Notes: generated from the letters alone by a model not told the origin. Shown: positions 1 to 8,298, numbered from the stretch's first letter. The stretch: 64,000 bases of DNA from UBA1724 sp963621575 (GCA_963621575.1 CAVFEH010000002.1:62001-126000), one strand, 5' to 3'. Numbers and translations are program-made.

Positions 1-254
1 ATCGCCAAGGAGCGTTCCAGAGGGATGTTTGCCTCCAAAAGAGGAACCAGGCGGTCGGTGAAATCCACCACATCCACGCCCTTGTGAAATACACCGCGCC
101 GATTCTGGGCCGCGGCGCCCTCCCCCAGGAACACCAGGGGCACCACGCCACGCCGCTGGAGGCGCCTTGCGGCGTCGGCCTGGGTGTCTCCCTCAATGAG
201 GAGCTCGCTGACCTTTCCGGCGGCGTCGCTGACTTTATATCGAAAAAGGGGCAT
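1..254 (-). CDS. Type II secretion / type IV pilus inner-membrane protein GspF/PilC, N-terminal fragment
   Basis: Only the first 84 codons lie in the window; the gene runs off the left edge. The protein opens MPLFRYKVSDAAGKV and continues through a region with the spacing DTQADAARRLQRRGVVP, then DFTDRLVPLLEANIPLERSL. This matches the usual start of GspF/PilC proteins: an initial strand-rich segment, an EA..RL..RG repeat, then the first T2SSF helical domain with its F..QL..LL..G.PL pattern. The family forms the inner-membrane platform that works with the assembly ATPase in pseudopilus or pilus polymerisation. It starts 47 bases after the preceding small gene and may be the last visible member of the lexA-led minus-strand series. 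No Shine-Dalgarno sequence is visible before the ATG. Whether it serves secretion or pili cannot be told from this fragment. Confidence 0.75.
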   Translation of the reverse strand, partial: MPLFRYKVSDAAGKVSELLIEGDTQADAARRLQRRGVVPLVFLGEGAAAQNRRGVFHKGVDVVDFTDRLVPLLEANIPLERSLA

Positions 255-301
255 GGGGTGGTGGCGTGGTACGGTCCGGTGAATGGCCGGCGGTTGCGCT
301 G

Positions 302-748
302 CTACGGCTGCAGCGGCGGAGGCGGATTCTGACCGTCCGGCTTCTTGGAAAGTTCCTGGAGGGCGACGCGGATCGGACGCGTCATAATGGGCATGTCATC
401 CACCATGAACTTCAGCCAGTAGACGTCAGGGTATTCGAACCGGACGCCCCGCAGAAAGAAAACCAGGTCCACCACCTGGTTGGGATTGTTGAACTTCAGG
501 TCGCCCTTTCCGGCGAAGACCGTCTCGTTGCGGCTTTCGCTGGTCAAAGCCAGGGTGCAGGGGTAGTCCCCATGTCCGCTCGTCAGGGAGACCAGGATGG
601 AAAGGGAGGGATGGACGCAGGGGAACTGGGGGCATCGGATGGCACCGATGACGCCAATGAGGCTCTTCTTCCCTGTGAGACGGTCCTCAATGAGGCAGTC
701 ACAGGGAATCAGAGCAATTCCAAGAGGAAGTTCCACATAAGAGCCCAT
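302..748 (-). CDS. Conserved protein of about 148 residues, resembling the DUF6941 family
   Basis: The open frame extends further upstream, but the ATG at 748 is chosen because GGAG sits six bases before it and the homologous-looking part begins there. The protein has no signal peptide or membrane segment. Its pattern (a cytosolic opening, IEDRLTGKKSLIGVIGAI, then a P.LSI.V.L stretch, a strand with FNNPNQVVDL, and a closing GVYW-like strand before an I.V motif) recalls the small beta-sandwich DUF6941 family, whose function is not established. It lies between the lexA-coupled membrane protein (164 bases away) and gspF (47 bases away) in the same orientation. I do not assign a function; the family resemblance is from memory of the pattern and is moderate. 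Confidence 0.6.
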   Translation of the reverse strand: MGSYVELPLGIALIPCDCLIEDRLTGKKSLIGVIGAIRCPQFPCVHPSLSILVSLTSGHGDYPCTLALTSESRNETVFAGKGDLKFNNPNQVVDLVFFLRGVRFEYPDVYWLKFMVDDMPIMTRPIRVALQELSKKPDGQNPPPPLQP

Positions 749-912
749 TGCTTCTCCAAAACGCCAGAACGGACGGTTTATTTTCCCCACGCCGGGAAGA
801 GGGCAAAAAAACGGCATCGCAGGACCGGATTTCGTGGGGAGAAAAGTCGTTCCGTCAATATATCCCGCCCCGCCAAACCCACGGAGGGGGAACACCCTCC
901 TGCACGGGAAAA

Positions 913-1707
913 TCACCCGGGGCCGCCCAGGGTGTCCGGAGGGACTTCATCGGGTCCGATTGGAATCCGGAGGAATCCGCCGGGGGACCGCTGTGGAAGA
1001 GTCAGAAGCACGCGCCCCGTGGCAGAGCGCACCACGGTCTCGCCTGTCACGCCATGGCAGAAGCTGACGAAGGGCGTTTCCGCTCTCGCCGGAAGCCACT
1101 CGCCGCGCCACTCCACGCCCTTCCGCCACACGCGGAGGACACCCCCGCTCCAGGAGTCCTCCCAGAGCGACTCGCCCTCACCGGACTTCACCGGGACGAT
1201 GCGCCCAAGGGCGGTCCCCCCCGCCCCCAGGCTGCCGGCCAGGGCATCTCCGGCGTTCTTGCCTCGGAGAGGAACCGCCAGGGAGAGCCGCCGCACGGTC
1301 ATTTCCCGGCATAATTGCTCCGCACTGCGTGCGAACGCCGCGCTGGACGGCAGGAAGCACTCGCCGAGAGCGGCCACGCCGGCTTGCCGAAGACCCTCCC
1401 GGAGACAAGTCCCGGCGCGTCCCTCGCCGGGAAGCAGCACCAATGCCTCCAGGGGAGAACCTGCGCCGGGACAATTCGTCAACGCCAGTGCGGGGACTCC
1501 GCCTTCCCCCGACCAGGCGCACCACAGCACCGCGCCGGAGGAAACAACCGTGCCCCCCTTCCCTGCCCAGAAAGACCAGGCCGGGAGCGCCAGGAGCCCC
1601 AGGGCCACGAAGCCCCAGAAGAAAATGCCCGTCAGCCGGCCGCCTGCGCCCTTCCCCGGGGGTTCCCCACCCTGTGGCCTCTTCTGTTCCATCACGGCGC
1701 CGCCCAT
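913..1707 (-). CDS. Unknown single-pass membrane protein encoded directly downstream of lexA
   Basis: The frame starts at an ATG two bases after the lexA stop codon, with a second possible ATG at 1692; the tight junction suggests translational coupling to lexA. The protein is about 264 residues. A short basic, Gly-rich cytoplasmic segment is followed by one hydrophobic helix (IFFWGFVALGLLALPAW, about residues 28-44) and an extracytoplasmic domain of about 215 residues containing four Cys. No recognised catalytic motif is seen. Genes next to lexA in several phyla encode SOS-induced membrane division inhibitors (YneA in Bacillus, DivS in Corynebacterium, ChiZ in Mycobacterium), which also have one membrane helix, but no sequence similarity to them is claimed. 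Function unknown. Confidence 0.7.
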   Translation of the reverse strand: MGGAVMEQKRPQGGEPPGKGAGGRLTGIFFWGFVALGLLALPAWSFWAGKGGTVVSSGAVLWCAWSGEGGVPALALTNCPGAGSPLEALVLLPGEGRAGTCLREGLRQAGVAALGECFLPSSAAFARSAEQLCREMTVRRLSLAVPLRGKNAGDALAGSLGAGGTALGRIVPVKSGEGESLWEDSWSGGVLRVWRKGVEWRGEWLPARAETPFVSFCHGVTGETVVRSATGRVLLTLPQRSPGGFLRIPIGPDEVPPDTLGGPG

Positions 1708-1708
1708 C

Positions 1709-2332
1709 CTAGAATTGCCGGACCAATCCCACCACGGTCCCCTGGACCTGCAGCTGGTCAAACGGCACGAAGCGGGAGTGGAATTCGGGGTTGGCGGGAC
1801 GCAGCTCCCACTTTCCGTCAGCAAGGTAGATGTATTTCACGGTAACCGCATCATCCAGGCAGGCGATGACCACGTCGCCGATTTCCACCTTGTCGGCCTT
1901 CTGGGCAATCAGGAGATCCCCTTCCAGGATTCCGGCGTCACGCATGCTCTCGCCCTGGACCTTCACCGCGAAGAGATCCCGTCCCGCCACATACTTGGAG
2001 GAAATGAAGGAGGGATCGAGGGTGATGTATCGTTCCACGTGTTCCTCCACCTCGCCGGGAATGCCGGCGGAGATCCGCCCCAGCACGGGGATTGAGAGGC
2101 TCATGGAGAAGTGGTGGAACTTGTTTCCGCCGGGCAACGCAATGCTGCGGGCCTTGGAAGTCCGGGTGATCATGCCCTTCTTCTGGAGGGCCTTCACATG
2201 GGAGAAGGCGGTGGCGGCGGTCACCTGGAAGTGGTCACTGATCTCGTTGATGGTGGGGGCCATGCCATTCTCCTGGCCATAGCTCTCGATGAAGTCCACA
2301 ATCTGCTTCTGCTTGTCCGTCAGGGCTTTCAT
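1709..2332 (-). CDS. lexA: LexA repressor, self-cleaving SOS regulator
   Basis: The protein is 207 residues, the normal LexA length. Residues 1-65 form the winged-helix DNA-binding domain (LTDKQKQIVDFI, then APTINEISDHF and a recognition-helix region ATAFSHVKALQKKG). The cleavage site is the Ala89-Gly90 pair in GRISAGIPGE, and the latent protease has Ser129 in GESMRDAGI and Lys166 in AVTVKY, so autocleavage should be intact. The start at 2332 is chosen over an upstream in-frame codon because AAGGAG lies ten bases before it and the family begins here. LexA represses DNA-repair genes until RecA filaments trigger its cleavage. A promoter and inverted repeat upstream (2435-2484) suggest autoregulation. 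The next gene follows after two bases. Confidence 0.97.
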   Translation of the reverse strand: MKALTDKQKQIVDFIESYGQENGMAPTINEISDHFQVTAATAFSHVKALQKKGMITRTSKARSIALPGGNKFHHFSMSLSIPVLGRISAGIPGEVEEHVERYITLDPSFISSKYVAGRDLFAVKVQGESMRDAGILEGDLLIAQKADKVEIGDVVIACLDDAVTVKYIYLADGKWELRPANPEFHSRFVPFDQLQVQGTVVGLVRQF

Positions 2333-2434
2333 GTTCTTTCGCTCCTTGCTTGCACGGGATGGATCGCCCTCCTCCAAGAGCCAGGCGGCGGCACGCGCAG
2401 ACAAAGGGTCGCCGGGAGGGCATGCACGCCGACT

Positions 2435-2484
2435 AATCTACAGGCAGAAAACAATTTGTCAAATGAATATTTGCCTGTTTTCTG
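2435..2484 (-). promoter_or_regulatory. lexA promoter with candidate LexA operator (9-bp inverted repeat)
   Basis: Read on the minus strand, TTGACA (plus 2457-2462) and TAGATT (plus 2435-2440) are separated by 16 bases, a good sigma-70-type promoter about 100 bases before the lexA ATG. A perfect 9-bp inverted repeat, CAGAAAACA at 2445-2453 and TGTTTTCTG at 2476-2484, has one arm inside the promoter spacer and the other just upstream of the -35 box. That is where an autorepressing LexA would bind. The two arms are 22 bases apart, wider than the usual LexA box, so each arm may be part of a separate site. Promoter is well supported; operator identity is inference. Confidence 0.6.
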
Positions 2485-2561
2485 TTTTTTTTATAAGATG
2501 GATTCCCCATGTCCCCCTCCCGCCCCCAGGATAGAATTATCTCTTTTTTGCGGCAGTCTCC

Positions 2562-2589
2562 TTGAAGTTCCCGGAAACATGGTTATCTT
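2562..2589 (+). promoter_or_regulatory. Promoter of tRNA-Asn
   Basis: TTGAAG (2562-2567) and TATCTT (2584-2589) are 16 bases apart, and a transcription start near 2596 would lie about 17 bases before the mature tRNA 5' end. The elements are imperfect but well placed, and no other promoter-like pair is nearer. Confidence 0.5.
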
Positions 2590-2612
2590 AAGCCCTCGTC
2601 ACAACCTTTGAC

Positions 2613-2687
2613 GCCGATGTAGCTCAATGGCAGAGTGGGTGGCTGTTAACCACTAGGTTACAGGTTCGAGCCCTGTCATCGGCGCCA
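2613..2687 (+). tRNA. tRNA-Asn (anticodon GTT)
   Basis: The cloverleaf folds by eye. Acceptor arms GCCGATG and CATCGGC pair fully, followed by discriminator G and an encoded CCA. The D-arm begins GCTC, the anticodon loop is CTGTTAA with GTT at positions 34-36, and the T-arm carries GGTTCGAGCC. It is a single-gene transcription unit with its own promoter-like sequence upstream and a hairpin-plus-T-tract terminator 12 bases downstream. The GTT anticodon decodes both Asn codons. Confidence 0.96.
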
Positions 2688-2698
2688 ATTCTTCCAGA

Positions 2699-2732
2699 GG
2701 CGGATCGAATTTTTCGGTCCGCCTTTTTTTTT
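2699..2732 (+). terminator. Rho-independent terminator after tRNA-Asn
   Basis: GGCGGA (2699-2704) pairs with TCCGCC (2718-2723), extended by the CGAA/TTCG pairs inside, and is followed directly by nine T residues. It ends the tRNA-Asn transcript. The stretch from here to 2912 holds no gene that I can support. Confidence 0.9.
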
Positions 2733-2912
2733 GTGTACGCGCCGATCGACGGGCCGGGAGGCAAAACTGTCAAGACGCCCCTGCCAAAATCCCAGCCGTT
2801 GTTTCCAATGCCGTTTCCTTCGGATGAATCGAGGACAACGGCCCCCCCACATGGAGCCAGCAGATTATATCATCAAGCCCGGCGGACGGCGTTTTCTAGG
2901 CCCCGCGTCCAG

Positions 2913-5273
2913 CTAGCGGCTGTTGTTCCACTGCTCTTCCAACTGGGCGGTCCATTCGAAGAGGAGATATCCTCCCATGCCGGCGTTTCGGACAGCCTGT
3001 ATTTGCCGTTTGATTTCGGGTACGGAGAGTCGGCATGCGGTGGCGCCGATTCCCGGGAGGATTTTTTCGGCCTGGGAGCCAGCGTTCTGGCGTTGCCGTG
3101 CCAGGTCTCCCTGGAGGAGTGCGGCGGAGGCGCGGTAGTCCATAGGGCAGAGGAAGTCGACAATCCCCTTCTGGAGCCAATCCAGGGGGGCCTGTCCCAC
3201 GGATTTCCGTGCGTTTTCCCATTCTGGATAGACGGCGGCGGAGACCTTGATTTTGGGTCGTGCGCGTCGGGCGGCGGAGGCGAGTTCCTGTGCCAGCAGA
3301 GTGATTTGCCGGACGCGGAAGGCGTCCCAGGCGGTGCGGGCGCGGGGGTCCTGCCGCAGGTCTTCGGGCCAGTTCTTCAAGGTCCGTCCAAGGTATTGCT
3401 GGAAGGCGGCGCGGCAGCGCGGGCAATGGCAGCAGCTGGAGCCCTCGTATCGGAGCATGTCCAGCTGGACGCCGGCAAGGGGATACTTCCGGACCAATTC
3501 GGCCACTAGATTGGAAAGGAGCTGCCGATTCTCCCGCTGCGTGGGGCAGAGCCAGGGGATGGACTGCCCGTTTTCCTTTTGCTGGAGTCTTCCCTGCTCC
3601 TCCAGTCGCTTCCGGAAAGTCTGTGGGGCATCGCTGACGTTAAGCACCTGCACCCAGGCGTGGACCTGGATTCCCAGATTCTGGGCGGCGGCGACGCATT
3701 CTCCGGCGGGGTCATCCACGGAGGGTTCCAGGCGTCCGGGAACCAGCCGGGAGTTCCAGGCTGCCGCATAGGGTGAGAGGAGGTGTGGGAAGACCGCATT
3801 GAATCCGGCGTCCTTCAGCTTTCGGAGAGTGCGGTTCCATCCCTGCCCTGGGAGCCCCCCTGCCGCGCGCATCCATACTCCGCGGATTTCGTCGGCGTTT
3901 CCGATGGTGGAGGTGGCGGGGTTGGAGGCCGGCATGGCCTCCTGCGCCAGGGCGTCATCCAAAGCGGCGACTGAGGTGAAGACACCAGTGTAGTCTCCTG
4001 TTTTTCGGGAGGCCTGGGCCCGTTCCAGGAGTCTTCGTGCTTTTTGATGGGAGCCGGGGCCGGCGTTCGCCAAGGCGAAGCGCGCTTGTTCCAGAAGCCG
4101 TGCGGAGGCGGCTGCGCGGAGTCCAGGGGCATGGTCCTCCAGGAATGCGGCGAGGACGGGTATGGCGTGCGCTTCATCCTGTTTCAGATAGACGTAGGTC
4201 ATCCAGAATCCGTAGGGACACTGGATGATGGCCGGAAGGGAGGTCTTCCGGCCGGAGGAATCCGTCCACCATGCGCGGATTTTCAGCTCCTCGTAGGGGC
4301 GGTCCTCCACGGCCAATACGGCGGGGTTTCCCTGTCGGAAGGAGGCGCCGCCCTGGGTGGCGAGTCCGCCGATTCCGCCGGGGACCGAAGAGGCCTTCCG
4401 GAAGCGTCCGGCGGGCAGATGCATGACATTTGCAAGCCGCGGAGGCAGAGCGTAGAAGGCGGCCAGTCGTCCTCCCTGCCGCAGATATGCGCAGAGAGTG
4501 TTTTCGGCATTTTCCTCCAGGGATTCCCCGCAGGGCAGGACCGCGCAGCGGACATTCCGGAGGGCGCCGGGAGAGAGGTCCGCCTCCTCCAGGATGGCGG
4601 GATAGATTCCCCCGGCCACCAGGCTCTCCCCAAGATTCTGGGCGTGCCGCAGGCCTTCCCGCCGGGTGGATTCCTGCGCAGAGGATCCGCCACCGCGGAC
4701 AAGGGCCAGGGGGACATTCGCTTCCAGGAGTTCCAGAGAGGCGATCTGAAGGGAGAAGTCCCCGGAGGCACCGCGCCAGGCGGCGAAACGGAGGGTCTCG
4801 GCCTTTCGCCAGGAGCGGGCGGGAGCACCTTCGGGAAGGAAGGACGCCTTGGAGAGGACCTGTTCCTCCCAGAGGCCGTTGGTGCAGGGGGTGAGGACGC
4901 CTTGATACCAGACGCCGCCCGCTTTGCAATAGAAATTCAGCTGATGGGCAAGATCGCCATTCAGGACGCGGAAGCGCAGGCGGATGCCGGCGCAGCGGCT
5001 CAAGTCGGCGCCGTCAAGGGGGAAGTCCCAGCAAGCGCGCTTTGTGCCCTCCTGCCGGAAACGTGCGGAGAGTTCCAGCAATCCGCTCCTGGCGTGATAC
5101 GCCACCCGGGTATCCAAGTCGCCGGAGGCGATGCACCGGGCGGCCAGGCGGTCGAGCTCCAGCTCCCGGGCATGGCTTGCCAGGCACAGCGTTGACAGAA
5201 CCAGAAATACAAGAAGGGCCGCCAGCGGCTGTCTTCCCGTGTTCTGGCGCGTTGTGGGCTGGCGGAGGGGCAT
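2913..5273 (-). CDS. Exported GHL10-like glycoside hydrolase family protein (786 residues)
   Basis: The N-terminus has a basic segment and a hydrophobic run (LAALLVFLVLSTLCLASHA) typical of a signal peptide. Residues of about 35-180 look like a beta-sandwich. About 205-400 resemble a GATase-like fold (VLPCGESLEENAE, LRQGGRLAAFYA). From about 475 onward comes a barrel related to the GHL10/YngK-type putative glycosyl hydrolases: RGVWMRAAG, then LKDAGFNAVFPH, HAWVQVLNVSD, GVQLDMLRYEG and a closing GGYLLFEWT. An unusual CCHCPRC cluster in the barrel could bind metal. It starts 10 bases after the PHP gene stop, so the two are probably cotranscribed. The substrate is unknown; the family is assigned from motif order rather than catalytic residues. 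Confidence 0.75.
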   Translation of the reverse strand: MPLRQPTTRQNTGRQPLAALLVFLVLSTLCLASHARELELDRLAARCIASGDLDTRVAYHARSGLLELSARFRQEGTKRACWDFPLDGADLSRCAGIRLRFRVLNGDLAHQLNFYCKAGGVWYQGVLTPCTNGLWEEQVLSKASFLPEGAPARSWRKAETLRFAAWRGASGDFSLQIASLELLEANVPLALVRGGGSSAQESTRREGLRHAQNLGESLVAGGIYPAILEEADLSPGALRNVRCAVLPCGESLEENAENTLCAYLRQGGRLAAFYALPPRLANVMHLPAGRFRKASSVPGGIGGLATQGGASFRQGNPAVLAVEDRPYEELKIRAWWTDSSGRKTSLPAIIQCPYGFWMTYVYLKQDEAHAIPVLAAFLEDHAPGLRAAASARLLEQARFALANAGPGSHQKARRLLERAQASRKTGDYTGVFTSVAALDDALAQEAMPASNPATSTIGNADEIRGVWMRAAGGLPGQGWNRTLRKLKDAGFNAVFPHLLSPYAAAWNSRLVPGRLEPSVDDPAGECVAAAQNLGIQVHAWVQVLNVSDAPQTFRKRLEEQGRLQQKENGQSIPWLCPTQRENRQLLSNLVAELVRKYPLAGVQLDMLRYEGSSCCHCPRCRAAFQQYLGRTLKNWPEDLRQDPRARTAWDAFRVRQITLLAQELASAARRARPKIKVSAAVYPEWENARKSVGQAPLDWLQKGIVDFLCPMDYRASAALLQGDLARQRQNAGSQAEKILPGIGATACRLSVPEIKRQIQAVRNAGMGGYLLFEWTAQLEEQWNNSR

Positions 5274-5283
5274 GGGTTCTGCG

Positions 5284-6216
5284 CTAACAGGCCGTCTGAT
5301 GCGTAGGATATTCTGCCGGGTCTGCAGACGGGTTCTCCGGCGGCGCCTGATGGACGACGGCGCGGTGGGCGGCGCAGAGCCGGAGGGGTTCCAGGAGACG
5401 GTCGGGGACCTGGAGGCGCCCCGTCCCCACGCCCAGCTTCACCCCATGGATGTTCTCTCCGTGGAAGTCGGAGCCGCCGGAGGGGAAGAGTCCCACGTCC
5501 CGGCAGATCTCCAGGGCATTCTGGACTTGCCTTGGCGTATGGAGGGCGTAATAGCATTCCATGCCGTCCAGGCCCACGGCCTTCAAGTCCACGGCCATCT
5601 GGTGGATTTTGCGGACGGTGTGGTTCCCCTTGGTAAAGGGATGGGCCCACACGGCCACGCCGCCACAAGAATGGATTGCGGAAATGGCCTCCCCGGGGGA
5701 CGGCACGGCGCGGCTGACGTAGGCTGGCTTCCCCGTCCCCAGAAAGCGCTGGAAGGCGCCCTGGACGGACTCGACCACGCCGCGGCGGACAAGCGCGCGG
5801 GCGATGTGGGGGCGGCCCTGCACGCCGCCATCGGCCTCCCGCTCCAAGTCCGCCATTTCCAGGGGATGCCCCAGTGCTGCCAGACGTTCCAGGATTGCGC
5901 GGTTCCGTTCGACCCGGGCTTTCCGGCAGCCCGCCATAAATTCCTTCATCTCCCGGGAGGGTTCCCCCAGGAAAAGTCCCACGATGTGGTAGCCAAGACG
6001 ATAGTCCTCACGGCTCCGGGCGGCCAGTTCCACGCCGCTGACGCAGCATGTCTGGGGGAATTCCCGGGCAGCCGCCTGGAACTCCGGAAGGCCGTCCATG
6101 GTGTCGTGGTCGGTGAGGGCCAGGGCCTTCAGACCCAGCTTGACGGCCATGGAGACCAGCTCCCGGGGGGAGCAAGTGCCGTCGGAGGCGGTGCTGTGAC
6201 AGTGGAGATCGATCAT
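5284..6216 (-). CDS. PHP-domain phosphoesterase (RNase AM / 3',5'-nucleotide phosphatase type)
   Basis: The protein is 310 residues starting at MIDLHCHSTASDGT. It shows the PHP metal-ligand motifs in order: DLHCHS near residue 3, ALTDHDT near 37, GVELAA around 63, AHP near 200 and GGSDFHG near 252. This arrangement, with an inserted helical segment between the second and third motifs, matches the YciV/RnaAM group, which removes phosphate from 3',5'-bisphosphonucleotides and trims 5' ends of small structured RNAs. It should be cytoplasmic, as no signal is seen. The start is 41 bases after rsmE and the stop is 10 bases before the GHL10-like gene. A long in-frame extension upstream overlaps rsmE and is not real. 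Confidence 0.85.
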   Translation of the reverse strand: MIDLHCHSTASDGTCSPRELVSMAVKLGLKALALTDHDTMDGLPEFQAAAREFPQTCCVSGVELAARSREDYRLGYHIVGLFLGEPSREMKEFMAGCRKARVERNRAILERLAALGHPLEMADLEREADGGVQGRPHIARALVRRGVVESVQGAFQRFLGTGKPAYVSRAVPSPGEAISAIHSCGGVAVWAHPFTKGNHTVRKIHQMAVDLKAVGLDGMECYYALHTPRQVQNALEICRDVGLFPSGGSDFHGENIHGVKLGVGTGRLQVPDRLLEPLRLCAAHRAVVHQAPPENPSADPAEYPTHQTAC

Positions 6217-6257
6217 TCTGAAGAAAAGGCGGATGTAAAAACATGTTCCGCCGGGGA

Positions 6258-7013
6258 TTATTCCGAGACGAGGCTTGCCACGCCATGGAGGCATCCCAGG
6301 AGGGCCGGGACGGCGGTCTCCACGCGGAGGATGGCGGAGCCCAGGGTTACGGGGATGGCGCCAGAAGCCAGGAGTGCGGATTCCTCGGCGGGTGCGAAGC
6401 CGCCTTCGGGCCCCACAAAGAGATATCGGCACTGTTTTGCCTCGGCGGGTCCGAAACGCCTGCGGGCGGTGGCCTCGGCGGCGGGGGAGGCCCCGAAGAG
6501 GATTCCGGGGTGATCTGACTGTGCGCAAAAATGTTCCAAGGCTCCGGCGAATTCCAGAGGCGGGAGCAACTGTGGGAGATAGGGATCCGCGGACTGCTTC
6601 AAAGCGGTCACCAGGGTGTCCTGCCAGGATCCGGCGATCTCCTCGGGCCGTGCGACGCCGTAGGCGCAGAGAATGGGCTGGATCGCGCGGACGCCCAGTT
6701 CCACGGCGGCCTTCAAGACCAAATCGAAGGCCTTTCCGCGGGGAGGCGCCACGCAGAGCGTCGGCCAGAGGGCGGGAGGCGGAACCCTCCGGATGCTTTC
6801 CACCCGGCAACTGGCCAGTCGACCGTGTCTTCCGCCGGTCTCGCCGGCAAGTGTGGCATCGGCAATTGCGCCGCATCCATTCAGCAACTGCAGGGCATCG
6901 CCCTTCCGGAGTCGCAGGACACGCAGGGCATGGAGACTCTCCTGGGGAGAGAGGAACACTTCCTCCCCTCTCCCAGGCAACTCCCCCTCAACATAAAAGC
7001 GCCGAATCTGCAT
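6258..7013 (-). CDS. rsmE: 16S rRNA m3U1498 methyltransferase
   Basis: The protein is 251 residues and matches RsmE throughout. It has an N-terminal PUA-like domain starting MQIRRFYVE with HALRVLRLRKGD, followed by a SPOUT domain with the knot motifs LFVGPEGGFAPAE and VTLGSAILRVETAVPALLG that bind S-adenosylmethionine. RsmE methylates N3 of U1498 in the decoding region of 16S rRNA. The ATG at 7013 is preferred over a GTG at 7040 because the family begins at the Met-Gln-Ile-Arg-Arg-Phe-Tyr motif. It lies 33 bases after the parvulin-like gene and 41 bases before the PHP gene in the same direction. Confidence 0.93.
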   Translation of the reverse strand: MQIRRFYVEGELPGRGEEVFLSPQESLHALRVLRLRKGDALQLLNGCGAIADATLAGETGGRHGRLASCRVESIRRVPPPALWPTLCVAPPRGKAFDLVLKAAVELGVRAIQPILCAYGVARPEEIAGSWQDTLVTALKQSADPYLPQLLPPLEFAGALEHFCAQSDHPGILFGASPAAEATARRRFGPAEAKQCRYLFVGPEGGFAPAEESALLASGAIPVTLGSAILRVETAVPALLGCLHGVASLVSE

Positions 7014-7046
7014 AGCCTGGTATTCCGTCCCCCTGCGCACAGGGCC

Positions 7047-8222
7047 CTACTTCGGCTGGCTGGATGCATCCTCCTCGGGGAGCCATCCCTCCAGGATATT
7101 CGGGAAGAGGGGGCATGCAAAGGCGTCGGAGCGGAGGATGGGGGCGATCTTGTTCATAGCCCACTCCTCCTGGAAGTGATGCTGCATCTTCTCCTTGATC
7201 TCCTCTTCGGTGGGGAGCCCCTCCAGTTCCCGTCTGGCCATGAGGATCTGGGCCACCTTCAGGGTCTCCGCTTCGCCGGCACGGGCGGCGGGATAGACAT
7301 CCAGCACGCGGATGTAGCGATAGGAGGTGGGGGTTTCGATGAGGCCGCTGGTCTCGCCCTTCTGGCAGACGAAGGGCTGTCCCCAGTTGCAATCCTGGAT
7401 CTCCTGCCGGGTCATGGGATTGTCAAATACCCCGCCCTTGGAAGCCTCGGCCCCCTCGGAGAAATTCCTGGCCAGGAGGGCAAATCCCTCGTCGGTCTGG
7501 AAGCCGTCCATCTGGGCGACAAGCTTGAAGGCCTCCAGCTTCCCCGCCTGCTCCGCCTCCAGAGTGGCGCGGAGCTCCTTCAAATGGGCGAGATTCTTCT
7601 CCAGCATGCCGGCGGGAATCTCCACCTGGTCCAAGGCCTGGTCCAGGTAGCTGGTAAGCAGGAGCATGTCCTGCCGGGTCAGCTGCAGGGGGGACTTTGC
7701 CTCCAGGGGGAATTTTTTCAGGAAATCCTCAAAGGAAATCTTGGCTTTGCTCTGCTTTTCCCAGCGGAGCGCGAGAGTCTTGAAGGCATCCTGCCCGGGG
7801 ATGGACCCTGCCTTTCGCGCCTCCGCAAGCAGAAGCCGCTGTCGGATCAGCTGCCGGACCACGCGGCGGGCCTGCAGCTGCTGTCGAGAATCCAGACCAT
7901 TGGTCAGTTTCGCGGTGGAGATGGAGCTCTTCTTCTTGGCGTCCTGGTAAATCGAGGAGGTATCGGCCAGAAACTCCTGGATCTGCGCCCAAGTAAAGTC
8001 CCCCTCGGGCAGCCGCAGGGCCAGGTCGTCAGCACGGAGAGACGCCATGCCCTCTTTGGAGAGGCCATTAGCTGCTTCTTCAGCAGGCGTGCCAGTCTCT
8101 TGCTGTTCCCAGGCGAAAGACTCTGACTGTGAGGCGGGGTCCTCCTTTTGGCAGGAAAAGAGAGTGCCCAGCAGGGCGAGAGAGAGCGCGGCGGCAACGA
8201 GAGGGAGAGTGGGTTTCTTCAT
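7047..8222 (-). CDS. Lipoprotein with parvulin-like peptidyl-prolyl isomerase domain
   Basis: The 391-residue protein starts with MKKPTLPLVAAALSLALLG followed by TLFSCQKED, a type II signal peptide with the lipobox Cys at about residue 24. The middle is helical and charged like the chaperone part of SurA/PrsA proteins. The segment around FNEGAEASKGG-like (FSEGAEASKGGVFDN) through GQPFVCQKGETSGLIETPTSYRYIRVLDV matches the end of a parvulin domain (S.GG..., G..S..I.T..GY.I..V). Such proteins help fold or chaperone exported proteins at the outer membrane. The parvulin domain seems short at its front, so activity is uncertain. An adjacent ATG at 8225 is an equally possible start. It follows the HEAT-protein gene by about 75 bases. 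Confidence 0.75.
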   Translation of the reverse strand: MKKPTLPLVAAALSLALLGTLFSCQKEDPASQSESFAWEQQETGTPAEEAANGLSKEGMASLRADDLALRLPEGDFTWAQIQEFLADTSSIYQDAKKKSSISTAKLTNGLDSRQQLQARRVVRQLIRQRLLLAEARKAGSIPGQDAFKTLALRWEKQSKAKISFEDFLKKFPLEAKSPLQLTRQDMLLLTSYLDQALDQVEIPAGMLEKNLAHLKELRATLEAEQAGKLEAFKLVAQMDGFQTDEGFALLARNFSEGAEASKGGVFDNPMTRQEIQDCNWGQPFVCQKGETSGLIETPTSYRYIRVLDVYPAARAGEAETLKVAQILMARRELEGLPTEEEIKEKMQHHFQEEWAMNKIAPILRSDAFACPLFPNILEGWLPEEDASSQPK

Positions 8223-8298
8223 CATAATGGGGTTAAGATAATGGAGGAAGGCGGCGCCGTGGCGTCCCCGCGGGGCAATCGCCGTTTTTTGGGGCGTT

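Noticed and set aside
266..2095. Plus-strand frame of 609 codons at the left edge
   Set aside because: It runs antisense to lexA and three other supported minus-strand genes, and its Pro/Arg-rich product fits no family.
6217..6876. In-frame N-terminal extension of the PHP phosphoesterase
   Set aside because: It lies antiparallel in frame to conserved rsmE codons on the same strand and is Arg/Gly-rich. The PHP family begins exactly at MIDLHCHS.
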